Below, one piece after another: positions 36,486 to 46,923 of a stretch of DNA of 64,000 nt; position 1 is the first letter of the stretch, and every line of letters starts with the position of its first letter. The notes beneath the pieces are model-generated. The model saw only the letters and a list, made by a program, of their open reading frames with translations, was not told where the DNA came from and ran no database searches. The DNA is from JAICYJ01 sp963766445 (GTDB lineage Bacteria > Actinomycetota > Thermoleophilia > Gaiellales > JAICJC01). Location: positions 1 to 64,000 of the forward strand of contig CAVXZW010000017.1 in NCBI GenBank assembly GCA_963766445.1, given 5' to 3'. The translations under genes and the position numbers were made by a program.

Positions 36486-37517
36486 CTCGTAGACCTGCTC
36501 GACGAAGTCGGACAGCAGTGCAGCCGCCCCGCGCACCGACCGGATCGCCTTCACGTAGTCCATGCGGTTGGGGCCGATCAGCGAGACCGTGCCCAGGTTG
36601 CGGGCCGGCAGCCCGTAGTTCGCGGCCACCAGCGACAGGCCGCGCAGCTGCGGGATCGCCTCCTCGCCGCCGACGCGCACGTACAGCCGGTTGGTCTCGA
36701 GCGCCCCGCGCAGCAGCTGCAGCAGGCCCGCCCGCTCCTCCAGCGCCAGCATCAGGTCATTGATCTCGGCCAGGTCGTCGTGGCGCAGCTCCTGCACCAG
36801 CCGTGCGGCGCCGCCCACGTACAGGGTCTGCTCGCCGCTGCCCACCAGCTCGGTGAAGGCCGGCTCCAGCGCCCCCATGAACCCCAGCTCGCGGGCGCCC
36901 AGGCCGGGGTCGAACAGGCGCTGGCGCAGCGCTCGCCCGCCCAGTCGCACGCCGCCCAGCTGCTCGTTCAGGTACGCCGTGGCCCACTCGATCAGCTTCT
37001 CGTCGACCGCCTCCTCGAACGGGAACATGCTCTTGGTGACACCGCCGGTGGAGGTGATCACCACCACCATCACCATCCGCGGCTGCAGCCGCAGCACCTC
37101 GACGTGGCGGATCTCGGCGGTCTCCAGGGGCGGCGCCGTCACCACCGCCAGCAGGTTGGTCACCTGGGACATCATCTCGGTCGTGTTGCGCAGGGCCGCG
37201 TCGACCTCGTTCCGCACCTGCGACAGGTCGATCGGCAGCCGCGCGGCGCCCAGCGGCTGCTCCAGCAGCTGGTGCGCGTACAGCCGGTAGCCCGCGTCCG
37301 TCGGCACCCGCCCGGCCGAGGTGTGCGGGTGGCCGAGCAGCCCCAGCGCCTCCAGCTCGGCGAGTTCGTACCGCACCGTCGATGCCGACGCGTCCACCGC
37401 GCCGCTTTCGACCAGCGCCTTCGAGCCGACCGGATGCCCCGTCGAGATGTACTCGCGCACCACCCGCAACAGGATCAGGACCTGGCGCGGCGTCAGCTGG
37501 CGTTCCACCTCGCTCAT
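36483..37517 (-). CDS. hrcA: heat-inducible transcription repressor HrcA
   Basis: A 344-residue repressor of class I heat-shock genes: N-terminal winged helix (TPRQVLILLRVVREYISTGH, PVGSKALVESGAVDASASTV), then GHPHTSAGRVPTDAGYRLY, the family hallmark, and a GAF-like domain ending IGPNRMDYVKAIRSVRGAA. Its stop lies within the end of the inverted-repeat element. No CIRCE box was found in the window, so its targets (groES/groEL, dnaK) lie elsewhere. ATG 37517 overlaps the hemW stop. Confidence 0.93.
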   Translation of the reverse strand: MSEVERQLTPRQVLILLRVVREYISTGHPVGSKALVESGAVDASASTVRYELAELEALGLLGHPHTSAGRVPTDAGYRLYAHQLLEQPLGAARLPIDLSQVRNEVDAALRNTTEMMSQVTNLLAVVTAPPLETAEIRHVEVLRLQPRMVMVVVITSTGGVTKSMFPFEEAVDEKLIEWATAYLNEQLGGVRLGGRALRQRLFDPGLGARELGFMGALEPAFTELVGSGEQTLYVGGAARLVQELRHDDLAEINDLMLALEERAGLLQLLRGALETNRLYVRVGGEEAIPQLRGLSLVAANYGLPARNLGTVSLIGPNRMDYVKAIRSVRGAAALLSDFVEQVYE

Positions 37518-38579
37518 CGCAGCAGCGTGCTGACCACGTCGTTTGCCATGAACCGCCCGCGCTCGCTGAGCCGGATGCCGCCCGGCTCACGGGCAAGCAT
37601 CCCGGCGCCGGCCATTCGCTCGAGCTGCCGCGGGTCGATCAGCCACTCCAGCCCGTCCAGCGGCATCGGCCGGTCGAGCCGCAATCCCAGCATCAGCCGC
37701 TCGCTGCCGCGCTCGGCCGGGCTCAGCAGCTCGATCTCGGCGGGGGGCGCCTGGCCCGCCTCCACCGCCTGAAGGTAGGCGCGCAGGGACGGCCGGTTGC
37801 GGCGCCGCTCCAGGCCGATCGTGGACACGGCGCCGACGCCCAGGCCGAGGTAGTCGCGCCCCTCCCAGTAGCCCAGGTTGTGGCGGGCCTGGTGGCCGTC
37901 GCGGCAGAAGTTCGCCGTCTCGTACCAGTGGTAGCCGCGCTCGCGCAGCGTGGCCACGACCGTCTCGTAGTGGTCCTCGAGCGCCTCCGCCTGGCGCTCC
38001 AGTTCGGCGCCGTGGCGGTGGCTGAAGCGGGTGCCGGGCTTGGCCTCGAGCTCGTAGTAGCTGATGTGCTCGGGCTCAAGACTCGAGGCCTGGTCGAGGT
38101 CGGAGGCGAGGTCTGCGGCCGACTGCCCCGGAACCCCGAACATCAAGTCGAGGTTGAGGTTTGTGACGCCTGCCTGCCGCAGCGCCGTTACCGCCCGTAC
38201 AACCCGTTCCGGCGTGGCCCGTCGTTCGAGCGTCGCCAGCAGCTGCGGCTGGAAGCTCTGGGCGCCCAGTGACACCCGCGTCACTCCACCCTCGACCAGC
38301 ACTTGAGCCTTGGCGGGCGTGATCGTCTCCGGGTTGCACTCGACGGTCAGCTCGTCGCAGGCGGGCAGCGCCGCCAGCAGCCGCGCGAGCAGCGCGTCGT
38401 CCAGCAGCGACGGTGTGCCGCCGCCGATGAAGATCGTGGCCGGCCGCGCCGGCGCACCGCGGAGCTCACGGATCAGGGCGTCGACGTAGCGGCCGTGCAG
38501 CTCACCGTTGCCGGTGACCGTGACGAAGTCGCAGTACCCGCAGCGATGGCCGCAGAACGGGACATGCAGGTAGAGGTGC

Positions 38580-38593
<14 letters not shown>
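37514..38593 (-). CDS. hemW: radical SAM heme chaperone HemW
   Basis: A 359-residue HemN-like protein: LHVPFCGHRCGYCDFVTVTG holds the CxxxCxxC radical-SAM motif, FIGGGTPSLLDDALL is the glycine motif, then NLDLMFGVPGQSAADLASDL. A C-terminal HemN domain follows (NLGYWEGRDYLGLGVGAVST). The short N-terminus and position between lepA and hrcA identify HemW, not the oxidase HemN. Overlaps lepA by 14 bases. Confidence 0.93.
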
Positions 38594-40404
<1,811 letters not shown>

Positions 40405-40424
40405 CGGTTAAGCGTACCGGTGCA

Positions 40425-41995
40425 TCACGTTGCGGGATCGCGGCGGCGGTGCAGGAGGCTGGCCAGGATGTCCACCTCGGCCAGCCGCAGCGAACGGGCC
40501 GCGACCAGGTAGGCGAAGCCGCCGGCGGCCAGCCCCAGGCCGAGCGACACGATCTGAGCCGGCGATCGAGCGGCCCAGGAGCTTGTCCAGCGGGTACCAC
40601 ACTCCGAACGCCGCGACGGTGCAGTAGATCGTCGCCACCGCGGTCAACGCGGTGGAGCGCAGCACCTCGCGGCCGTGCAGCGAGCCCACCCGGCGACGCA
40701 GCAGCACCATCAGCACGCCCGCGTTGAACGACGTCACGATCGCGGTGGCAAGGGCGATCCCGGCGGCGCCGTAGCGCAGCAGCGCCAGGTCGAGGAACAG
40801 GTTCAGCACCAGGTTCACGAGCGCTACCAGGGTCGGGATACGCGGCTCCTGGAGCCCGAAGAAGGCGCGGGTCAGGAGCAGCGACAGCCCGTTCCCGAGC
40901 AGGCCCAGCGAGAACATCACCAGCGTTGCCGACACGCGCACCGTGTCGGACTCGTTGAACTGCCCGTGCTGGTAAAGCAGCCGCACCACCGGCTCGGCCA
41001 GCACGATCGAGATGGCAGCGGCGGGCAGCAGCAGGAACACGATCGCGCGTATGCCGCGGGCCACGATCAGCGCCAGCTCGACCATGTTGCGCACGGCGGC
41101 GGCACGCGACAGCTCGGGGAACAGCACGGTCGATACCGCCACCGAGAACAGCCCCTGCGGCAGCATGAACAGGCGGAACGCGTACCCCAGGTCGCCAGGC
41201 GCCGACGAGCTGTGGTGCGCCGCGATGATCGTGTCCAGGGTCAGGTTGACGTTGATCAGCCCCAGCCCCAGCGAGACCGGCACCATCAGGCGCAGGATGT
41301 GCCGCACGTGCGGGTTCCCGAAGCCGAGCCGGAACGCCAGCCCGATCCCGGAGCCGCGCAGCAGCGGCAACGGGATCAGGAACTGCACGATCGTGGCCAC
41401 CAGCACGCCCCACGCGTACACCTGCGCCCGGTGCTCGAGCGAGCCGCTGCGGCCGTAGACCAGCAACACCGCGATGATCACGAGGTTCCAGGCCACCGGC
41501 GCGAAGGCCGGGACGCCGAAGATCCGCTGCGCGTTGAGGATGCCGGTGACGACGCCGAACAGCCCCATCAGCACAACGATCGGGAACAGGATCCGGGTGA
41601 GCGTCACCACCAGGTCGGAGGAGACGTTGCTGGTTCCGACCAGCAGCACCGGCACCAGCAGCGGCGCCAGCAGGATGAACAGGGCCGAGATCGCGCCCAG
41701 CACCACCGCGGTCGTCCACAGCACCATGCTCGGCGACCCGCCACGCCTCCTTCTCCTCGCCCTTCTCGCGCAGCTCCAGGAACACCGGCACGAAGGCCGC
41801 GCTGATGGCGTTGTCGGCCACGATCGCGCGGATCAGGTTCGGCAGGTTGAACGCGACCGTGAAGGCCGAGTAGACGGGGCCTGAGCCGAGCACCGCGGCG
41901 GCGGCGATCTCGCGGACAAGACCCGCCACCCGGGAGATGGCGGTGGCCACCCCGAAGACGGCCGTGGAGGTCGCCAGGCGGCGAGTATCTGCCAT
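40425..41995 (-). CDS. murJ: lipid II flippase MurJ, two frameshifts
   Basis: Multi-spanning MOP-family protein that flips the peptidoglycan precursor. It starts STAVFGVATAISRVAGLVRE and FNLPNLIRAIVADNAISAAF, continues NAQRIFGVPAFAPVAWNLVI and FRLFMLPQGLFSVAVSTVLF, and ends (third frame) GLGLAAGGFAYLVAARSLRL then HRRRDPAT, TGA 40425-40427. Shifts near 41735 and 40565. Joined length about 522 residues with 13-14 membrane helices. ATG 41995. Confidence 0.88.
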
Positions 41996-42009
41996 AAACG
42001 CGAGAGTCT

Positions 42010-42265
42010 AGAAGGTCGATCGGTTATCTCCGAGGTGTCCAAGGCGCAAGGCATCGCCTTGCGCCGCCCGGGAGTGATCTGCGATCACACAGATCACTCC
42101 CGGGCGAGAAACCGGGCAAGGATCGAGGGAGCGTCACTACGGGTCGTATTGGCGCGACCGAGGACGCCACGAGGCGACGGTTCGCAGCCGTAGCCACCCT
42201 GACTCCCGCCGACCTCCAGCCGTTCGCAGCGGCCAGGCCCGCGAGAGGCAACCGATCAACCATCT
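42010..42265. mobile_element. 256-base structured inverted-repeat element (possible third family member)
   Basis: Ends AGAAGGTCGATCGGTT (42010-42025) and AACCGATCAACCATCT (42250-42265) are inverted repeats at 14 of 16 positions. The right end shares CGATCAACCATCT with the end of the element at 51849-52018. Inside are two adjacent strong hairpins: GGCGCAAGGC/GCCTTGCGCC (42043-42065, three-base loop) and a perfect 15-base stem GCCCGGGAGTGATCT/AGATCACTCCCGGGC (42066-42105, ten-base loop). It fills nearly all of the divergent murJ-rpsT intergenic region, so hairpins might also be transcript structures. Confidence 0.5.
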
Positions 42266-42303
42266 CGGTGCTATGATCCGTCGGCCCCGGGAGGGGCTTT
42301 TCT

Positions 42304-42576
42304 ATGGCGAATTCGAAGCAACAGGAAAAGCGAGTCCGGACTGCGGCGCGGCAGCGTCTCGAGAACCTGCGCTACCGCACCCAGATCAAGACGCTCTCGC
42401 GGCGCCTCAGCGACGCCGCCGAGGCGGGCGAGGCAGAGCAGGTGGCCGACGCCCACCGCAAGCTGACGGTGCTGCTCGACCGTGCTTCCGCGCGGGGCGC
42501 GATCCACCGCAACACCGCCGCGCGCAAGAAGTCGCAGGCAGCCCGCATGGCCGCCGGCATCCCCGCCGAGGCCTAA
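42304..42576 (+). CDS. rpsT: 30S ribosomal protein S20
   Basis: A 90-residue, highly basic helical protein beginning MANSKQQEKRVRTAARQRLE, with the S20 helix-hairpin (LRYRTQIKTLSRRLSDAAEA) and the C-terminal GAIHRNTAARKKSQAARMA that contacts 16S rRNA. The leader contains GGGAGGGGC just upstream of the ATG. Plus-strand gene between minus-strand murJ and the CRP-like gene. Confidence 0.95.
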   Translation: MANSKQQEKRVRTAARQRLENLRYRTQIKTLSRRLSDAAEAGEAEQVADAHRKLTVLLDRASARGAIHRNTAARKKSQAARMAAGIPAEA

Positions 42577-43068
42577 ACAGGCCGACCCCTCGAGCCGCCG
42601 CACCCGTGCGGCCAGCTCTTCCATGATCGCGATCGCCACCGACGGTTGCTCGTTCATGACCTCCATGAACTGACGCCGGCCCAGCATCATCAGCACCATG
42701 TCGGACTCGGCCCGCACCGCCGCCGAACGCGGCTTGCCATCGATCACCGACATCTCGCCGAAGAAGTCACCCGGCCCGATCGCATGCCCGAGCCCGCTGG
42801 GCGGCCGCACCACGGCCGTTCCCTCCAGCACGACGAAGAACTCGCGGCCGCTCTGGGTGCGGTACACCACCGGCGCGCCCGCCCGCACCTCGGCCTGCTC
42901 GGCCAGCCGCGCGATCTGGCGCAGGTGCCGCTTCGGCACGTTGGCAAACAGCGGCACCGCGGCCAGCGCGTCGACCCACCGGCGGCTCATGCCGCGCGGT
43001 GGCCCGCTCGTGTTGGCCTTGGCAGCGCGGCTGAACGCGGCGGTCACCACTGTTGGGGAGGGGCGCAT
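42573..43068 (-). CDS. cyclic nucleotide-binding domain protein (CRP-like, no HTH)
   Basis: A single cNMP-binding domain: ALAAVPLFANVPKRHLRQIA, PVVYRTQSGREFFVVLEGTA and the phosphate cassette-like IGPGDFFGEMSVIDGKPRSA, ending EQPSVAIAIMEELAARVRRL. The C-terminal HTH of CRP regulators is absent, as in stand-alone effector domains. The first frame has no stop until 42271, running antisense through rpsT; a one-base shift near 42590 gives a TAG at 42573-42575 directly after the domain, the more likely end. Start at ATG 43068, or ATG 42990 which begins MSRRWVDAL. Confidence 0.75.
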
Positions 43069-43080
43069 GGGCCTGCCAGT

Positions 43081-43731
43081 CTACCGACGCCAGACCAGGC
43101 CGGCCAGGATCAGCACGATGCCCAGCGCCTGCCCCAGCGCGAACAGCGCGTACACGTCCAGCCGGGTCGCGGTCGATGCCAGGGCGATCACGGCCACGCC
43201 GGCCGCCACCAGCAGCGGACGGGGGTCACGGCGGCGCCGCGCCGATGCGATCGAGCCGATCAGCAGCACCAGGGTGCCGACGGTGTTGAGAGCGGCTGCG
43301 AGGATCGTCGTCCAGGGGCCGCCCATCGCGCCGTTGGGCGGTGTCGCTCCTGCCCGCGCCAGCTCGGCCGGGTCGACCTGTGCGGCCAGCACCGCCGCCG
43401 TCGAGGCAAACGTGACCCACAGCATCGTGGCCACCACCAGCCGCGTGGCGCGGCGCCCGGGCGCCACCAGCAGCAGCTCGCCGACGGCCAGGTAGGGCAC
43501 CACCAGGATCGCGCCGGTCAGGTAGTAGAGCCGGAACACGCCCTCGGTCCAGCCCTCGCGCGCGCCGTACCAGAGGCAGCCGGTGGCAATCGTGAACAGC
43601 GAGAATCCGATCAGCCACGCGATCAGCGGAGCCGGCCGCGACGGGCGCCGCGCCAGCCGCTCTGCGATCACCGCGGTACACGCCAGCGAGACGAGCGCCG
43701 CCACCGCGGCGGCGGCCGTCTGCGCGCTCAT
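43081..43731 (-). CDS. integral membrane protein, about seven helices
   Basis: A 216-residue protein made almost entirely of hydrophobic helices (TAAAAVAALVSLACTAVIAE, PLIAWLIGFSLFTIATGCLW, YYLTGAILVVPYLAVGELLL, VVATMLWVTFASTAAVLAAQ, ILAAALNTVGTLVLLIGSIA, LLVAAGVAVIALASTATRLD, ALGQALGIVLILAGLVW). A Trp-Tyr-Gly motif after helix 2 (WYGAREGW) and YYLTG are notable. Similar orphan membrane proteins occur in actinobacteria without assigned function. ATG overlaps the holA stop by four bases. Confidence 0.75.
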   Translation of the reverse strand: MSAQTAAAAVAALVSLACTAVIAERLARRPSRPAPLIAWLIGFSLFTIATGCLWYGAREGWTEGVFRLYYLTGAILVVPYLAVGELLLVAPGRRATRLVVATMLWVTFASTAAVLAAQVDPAELARAGATPPNGAMGGPWTTILAAALNTVGTLVLLIGSIASARRRRDPRPLLVAAGVAVIALASTATRLDVYALFALGQALGIVLILAGLVWRR

Positions 43732-44675
43732 TCGGCGCTGATCTCGACCAGCGCCAGCTCCAGCTCGAGCCGCGGGTCGAGCCGGCTGCCGCCCTTGATC
43801 GCCTCGTCCAGCTCGGCCAGCCGCACAACCGCACGAGCCAGCTCAGGCTCGCTGAACGCGCGCGCCTGCCGGCACAACCCCTGCGCCTGGTAGGGCGAGC
43901 GCAGCCCCAGCTGCTTCTGCACCTCCTTCGGCGACCCGCCCGCCTCCATCACCAGCAGCGCCTGGCGGACGCGGCGCACGTGGTTGGCGAAGATGGCCGA
44001 GATCCGCTGCACGTCGTCCGGCTTCTCGATGTCGGCGGTCGCGAACGAGATCACGCCGGCCGCGTCGCGCCGGCCCCAGGCATCGGTCATGTTCCAGGGC
44101 TTCACGTCCAGCTGCTCGGCTACGAGCAGGTCGACGTCGGCCTCGGTGGGGGCGTCGCCGCGGCCGTAGACGGCGAGCTTCTCGACCTCCAGCGCGAGGT
44201 CGCCGATCTCGATGCCGGCCCGCTTCACGATCCGCCTGGCGACGCCGTTGGGGCAGGAGATGCCCTGCTCGGAGAAGCGCTTGACCACCCACTGGACGGC
44301 GTGCTCGTCGTCGGGCGCGTCAAAAATGCGGACGTCGCCGGCCCTGGCGACGGCGGTCGCAAGCGGTCCGTCTTCGGCGACCCCCTTGCCGCCGAACATG
44401 GCCAGGCAGGTGCCGGGAGTGGGATCGACCAGGTATCCAATGATGTCCTGCACCTGAGCCTCGTCCAGGCCCTCGACGCCGCGCACCAGCACCAGCCGCT
44501 CACCGCCGAACAGGCCCAGCGCGTTGCACGATGCGACCACGTCTGCAGCCTCCTCCTCGCCGACCGCGATCTGCTCGACGCTGTCCTCGTCGAACTGGCT
44601 CCGCAGGCGAACGGCGGCGGCGTCGATCTTGGGCCAGTCGCTGCCGGCGATCAGGTACGCCGGCTTATGCGCCAG
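43728..44675 (-). CDS. holA: DNA polymerase III subunit delta
   Basis: Clamp-loader delta subunit of about 315 residues. It begins AHKPAYLIAGSDWPKIDAAA, the delta N-terminal strand, has LGLFGGERLVLVRGVEGLDE, the PTPGTCLAMFG segment, and C-terminal helices (VRRVRQALLVMEAGGSPKEV, RSPYQAQGLCRQARAFSEPE, ELARAVVRLAELDEAIKGGS) typical of HolA. No ATG/GTG precedes the conserved start; CTG 44675 with AGGAGAGG upstream is the likely initiator, overlapping the Rrf2 gene by 11 bases. Confidence 0.88.
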   Translation of the reverse strand: MAHKPAYLIAGSDWPKIDAAAVRLRSQFDEDSVEQIAVGEEEAADVVASCNALGLFGGERLVLVRGVEGLDEAQVQDIIGYLVDPTPGTCLAMFGGKGVAEDGPLATAVARAGDVRIFDAPDDEHAVQWVVKRFSEQGISCPNGVARRIVKRAGIEIGDLALEVEKLAVYGRGDAPTEADVDLLVAEQLDVKPWNMTDAWGRRDAAGVISFATADIEKPDDVQRISAIFANHVRRVRQALLVMEAGGSPKEVQKQLGLRSPYQAQGLCRQARAFSEPELARAVVRLAELDEAIKGGSRLDPRLELELALVEISAE

Positions 44676-45123
44676 CGCCCTCTCCTGCGGCCGTGACCTC
44701 GACCTTGGCGGCGCGCTCGCGGGAGCGCTGGACGAGGTCGGCGAAGGTCACGTTCTCAAGCACCGAGCGCAGCTGTGAGCGGGCCTGCAGCCATACATCC
44801 GGCAGGGCTTCGGCGCCTGCCGGATAGCTGATCGCCTCGGGCCGCACGCCTGCGACTGCGGCCAGGGGCCCATCGACGACCCGGATCACCTCGGCAACGG
44901 TGATCTGGTCGGCAGGCACCGCCAGCCGATATCCGCCCTCGGGGCCGCGCTGCGACACCACCAGGCCGGCGTGCTTCAGCTCGCCCAGGATGTTCTCGAC
45001 GAACTTCAGCGGCAGGTCCTGGGACGCCGCGATCAGCTCGCCCTTGAGCGGATGCGGGTCGTCGTGGGACGCCAGCACCAGCACCGCCCGGACGGCGTAG
45101 TCAGCCTTGGCGGAAAGCTTCAT
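44665..45123 (-). CDS. Rrf2 family transcriptional regulator
   Basis: A 152-residue winged-helix regulator: KLSAKADYAVRAVLVLASHD, LPLKFVENILGELKHAGLVV, SQRGPEGGYRLA (the wing) and an ITVAEVIRVVDGP dimer helix. The three Cys that bind an Fe-S cluster in IscR/NsrR are absent (no Cys in the protein), so it resembles the cluster-free CymR branch. ATG 45123. Divergent from the citrate synthase gene (68 bases), which it may regulate. Confidence 0.9.
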   Translation of the reverse strand: MKLSAKADYAVRAVLVLASHDDPHPLKGELIAASQDLPLKFVENILGELKHAGLVVSQRGPEGGYRLAVPADQITVAEVIRVVDGPLAAVAGVRPEAISYPAGAEALPDVWLQARSQLRSVLENVTFADLVQRSRERAAKVEVTAAGEGAGA

Positions 45124-45191
45124 ACCCGCATTGTCGCACGACGGGGCGGCCTGCACGCCCGGATCGGCTCGCTGGCTAGAATCGCGCCCCG

Positions 45192-46295
45192 ATGCCACCG
45201 GATGTCAACAGCGGGCTCGAGGGCGTGGTCGCGGCCGAGACCACGATCAGCCTGGTCGACGGCCAGGCGGGGCGGCTGCTCTGCCGCGGCTACGAGATAG
45301 GCGACCTGGCCGCTCACGGCAGCTACGACCGCGTGGTCGGGTTGCTGCTCGACGGTGAGTGGCCGCTGCGCGACGAGGTGCTGCCGCCGGCGGAGCTGTC
45401 GCCGACGGTGCTGGCCGCGCTGCGCGGGCTGCCCACCTCGTGCGCCCCGCTGGATGCTCTGCGCACGGCGTTCTCCGCGTTCGGCGCAGAGCGGCGCATG
45501 GACTGGCCGCCCACTGCCGCGCAGGCGCGCGAGCTGATCGCGCTGGGGCCCGCCGCGGTCGGGGCCTTCGCACGGCTGCGCGACAACAAGCAGCCGGTGA
45601 ACTCGGCGGAGTCGGCGCACCTGGGTGCGGCCGCGCGGCTGCTGCATGCGATCACGGGCGAGGAGCCCGACCCCGCCAAGGCGCGCGCGCTGGATGCGTA
45701 CTTCACCGTCTGTGCCGAGCACGGCCTGAACGCATCGACGTTCACCGCCCGCGTCATCACCAGCACGCAGAGCGACCTGGCCAGCGCCGTCTGCGGTGCG
45801 ATGGGCGCGCTCAAGGGACGGCTGCACGGCGGTGCGCCATCCGAGGTGCGCGACCAGCTGACGCAGATCGGCGACGTCGAGCACGCGGAGGTCTGGATCC
45901 GCGAGGCGCTGGCCCGTGGCGAGCGGCTGATGGGGTTCGGCCATCGGGTCTACAAGACGATGGATCCGCGCGCGGCGGCACTGCGGCAGGTGGCGGAGCG
46001 GCTGGCGGCCGACGCCGACTGGCTGCAGCTGGCGATCGACGTCGAGGACGTGGCGCTGCGGCTGCTGGCCGAGCACAAGCCCGACCGGCCGTTGAAGACC
46101 AACGTCGAGTACTACGCCTCGATCGTGCTGGACGGAGTCGGCCTGCTGACCGATCTCTACACGCCGGCCTTCGCGGTCGCCCGCACCGCCGGCTGGACGG
46201 CGCACGCGCTCGAGCAGGCAGGCCACGGGCGTCTGATCCGCCCCGACTCCCGCTACGTCGGCCCCGAGCAGCGGCCGCTGCCCGCCAGCGTGTAG
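45192..46295 (+). CDS. citrate synthase / 2-methylcitrate synthase family protein
   Basis: A 367-residue short-form citrate synthase. The first catalytic His is in AEHGLNASTFTARV, CoA-binding LKGRLHGGAPSEVRDQL, and the second in ERLMGFGHRVYKTMDPRAAAL. The usual catalytic Asp motif NVDFYSG reads TNVEYYASIVLDGVGL here, with Glu in place of Asp. That Glu form occurs in some secondary citrate and methylcitrate synthases, so substrate and activity are uncertain. ATG 45192. A GC-rich terminator hairpin follows. Confidence 0.85.
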   Translation: MPPDVNSGLEGVVAAETTISLVDGQAGRLLCRGYEIGDLAAHGSYDRVVGLLLDGEWPLRDEVLPPAELSPTVLAALRGLPTSCAPLDALRTAFSAFGAERRMDWPPTAAQARELIALGPAAVGAFARLRDNKQPVNSAESAHLGAAARLLHAITGEEPDPAKARALDAYFTVCAEHGLNASTFTARVITSTQSDLASAVCGAMGALKGRLHGGAPSEVRDQLTQIGDVEHAEVWIREALARGERLMGFGHRVYKTMDPRAAALRQVAERLAADADWLQLAIDVEDVALRLLAEHKPDRPLKTNVEYYASIVLDGVGLLTDLYTPAFAVARTAGWTAHALEQAGHGRLIRPDSRYVGPEQRPLPASV

Positions 46296-46315
46296 CGGCC
46301 CCCGCCGCCGATAGC

Positions 46316-46341
46316 GGAAGGCCCGCCAGGGCGGGCCTTCC
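46316..46341. terminator. strong hairpin after the citrate synthase gene
   Basis: GGAAGGCCCGCC (46316-46327) pairs perfectly with GGCGGGCCTTCC (46330-46341) over a two-base loop, 20 bases after the citrate synthase stop. It lacks a T-run, common in GC-rich actinobacteria, and could serve both convergent genes. Confidence 0.7.
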
Positions 46342-46368
46342 CAGAATCAGCGTGCTGTCAGAACGGTG

Positions 46369-46770
46369 CTACAGGTGCCGGCACTCTCCGCGCTTCACGC
46401 CACCGACGATGTTGGGAAGGCCCCCAGAGTCGCCGATCTGCGCATGCGGGATGTTGTTGAAGCAGGAGAGGTTGCCACCGATCGTGTTGGTAATGATCTC
46501 CATCGCGTCGGGGTCGCCCATCCTGTTGCCGACGATCCTGACGTTGCCGCCCACCTGGGTGCGGATCAACCCGAACCAGCAGCTGTGTACGTAACGGAAT
46601 ATCACCTTGCCGCCCACGACGCTGTCGTGGATGGTCGAGAAGTAGGGTCCGCCGAAGAGCGCGGTCACCGAGCAATCCATGCTGCCGCCACCGCCGTGAC
46701 CGGTGGGTTGATCCGAGCGTCTCCACCTCGCCACCAGGCGTGCACCGATCCATAACCCACGCAGCCGCAC
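46369..46770 (-). CDS. beta-helix type secreted protein, N-terminus probably missing
   Basis: The frame encodes 133 residues, of which about 100 are a repeat-like stretch with GG at each turn: HDSVVGGKVIFRYVHS, TQVGGNVRIVGNRMGD, TNTIGGNLSCFNNIPHAQIG, NIVGGVKRGECRHL. Secreted actinobacterial proteins with regularly spaced GGN turns and two Cys look like this. There is no signal peptide; the first 30 residues look like read-through of non-coding DNA. Probably a 5'-truncated gene or one with a frameshift near 46680. Confidence 0.5.
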   Translation of the reverse strand: MRLRGLWIGARLVARWRRSDQPTGHGGGGSMDCSVTALFGGPYFSTIHDSVVGGKVIFRYVHSCWFGLIRTQVGGNVRIVGNRMGDPDAMEIITNTIGGNLSCFNNIPHAQIGDSGGLPNIVGGVKRGECRHL

Positions 46771-46923
46771 GAGCCGCTTAATGTTGGTGCTCGATCGCTC
46801 TCACCGACTGATTTGCGCAGACGTCGCCACCGATGCGCGTAGGCGGTACATGAGGCGGGGGAGTGTGGGCCCGGGTTGCACGCCCGGGCCCACCGGGCAC
46901 CCCTGAGATGGCCGATCGGTATC

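Noticed and set aside
42271..42572. Extension of the CRP-like gene antisense through rpsT
   Set aside because: The sequence after the cNMP domain is a mirror of rpsT and has no HTH; a one-base shift restores a stop just past the domain.
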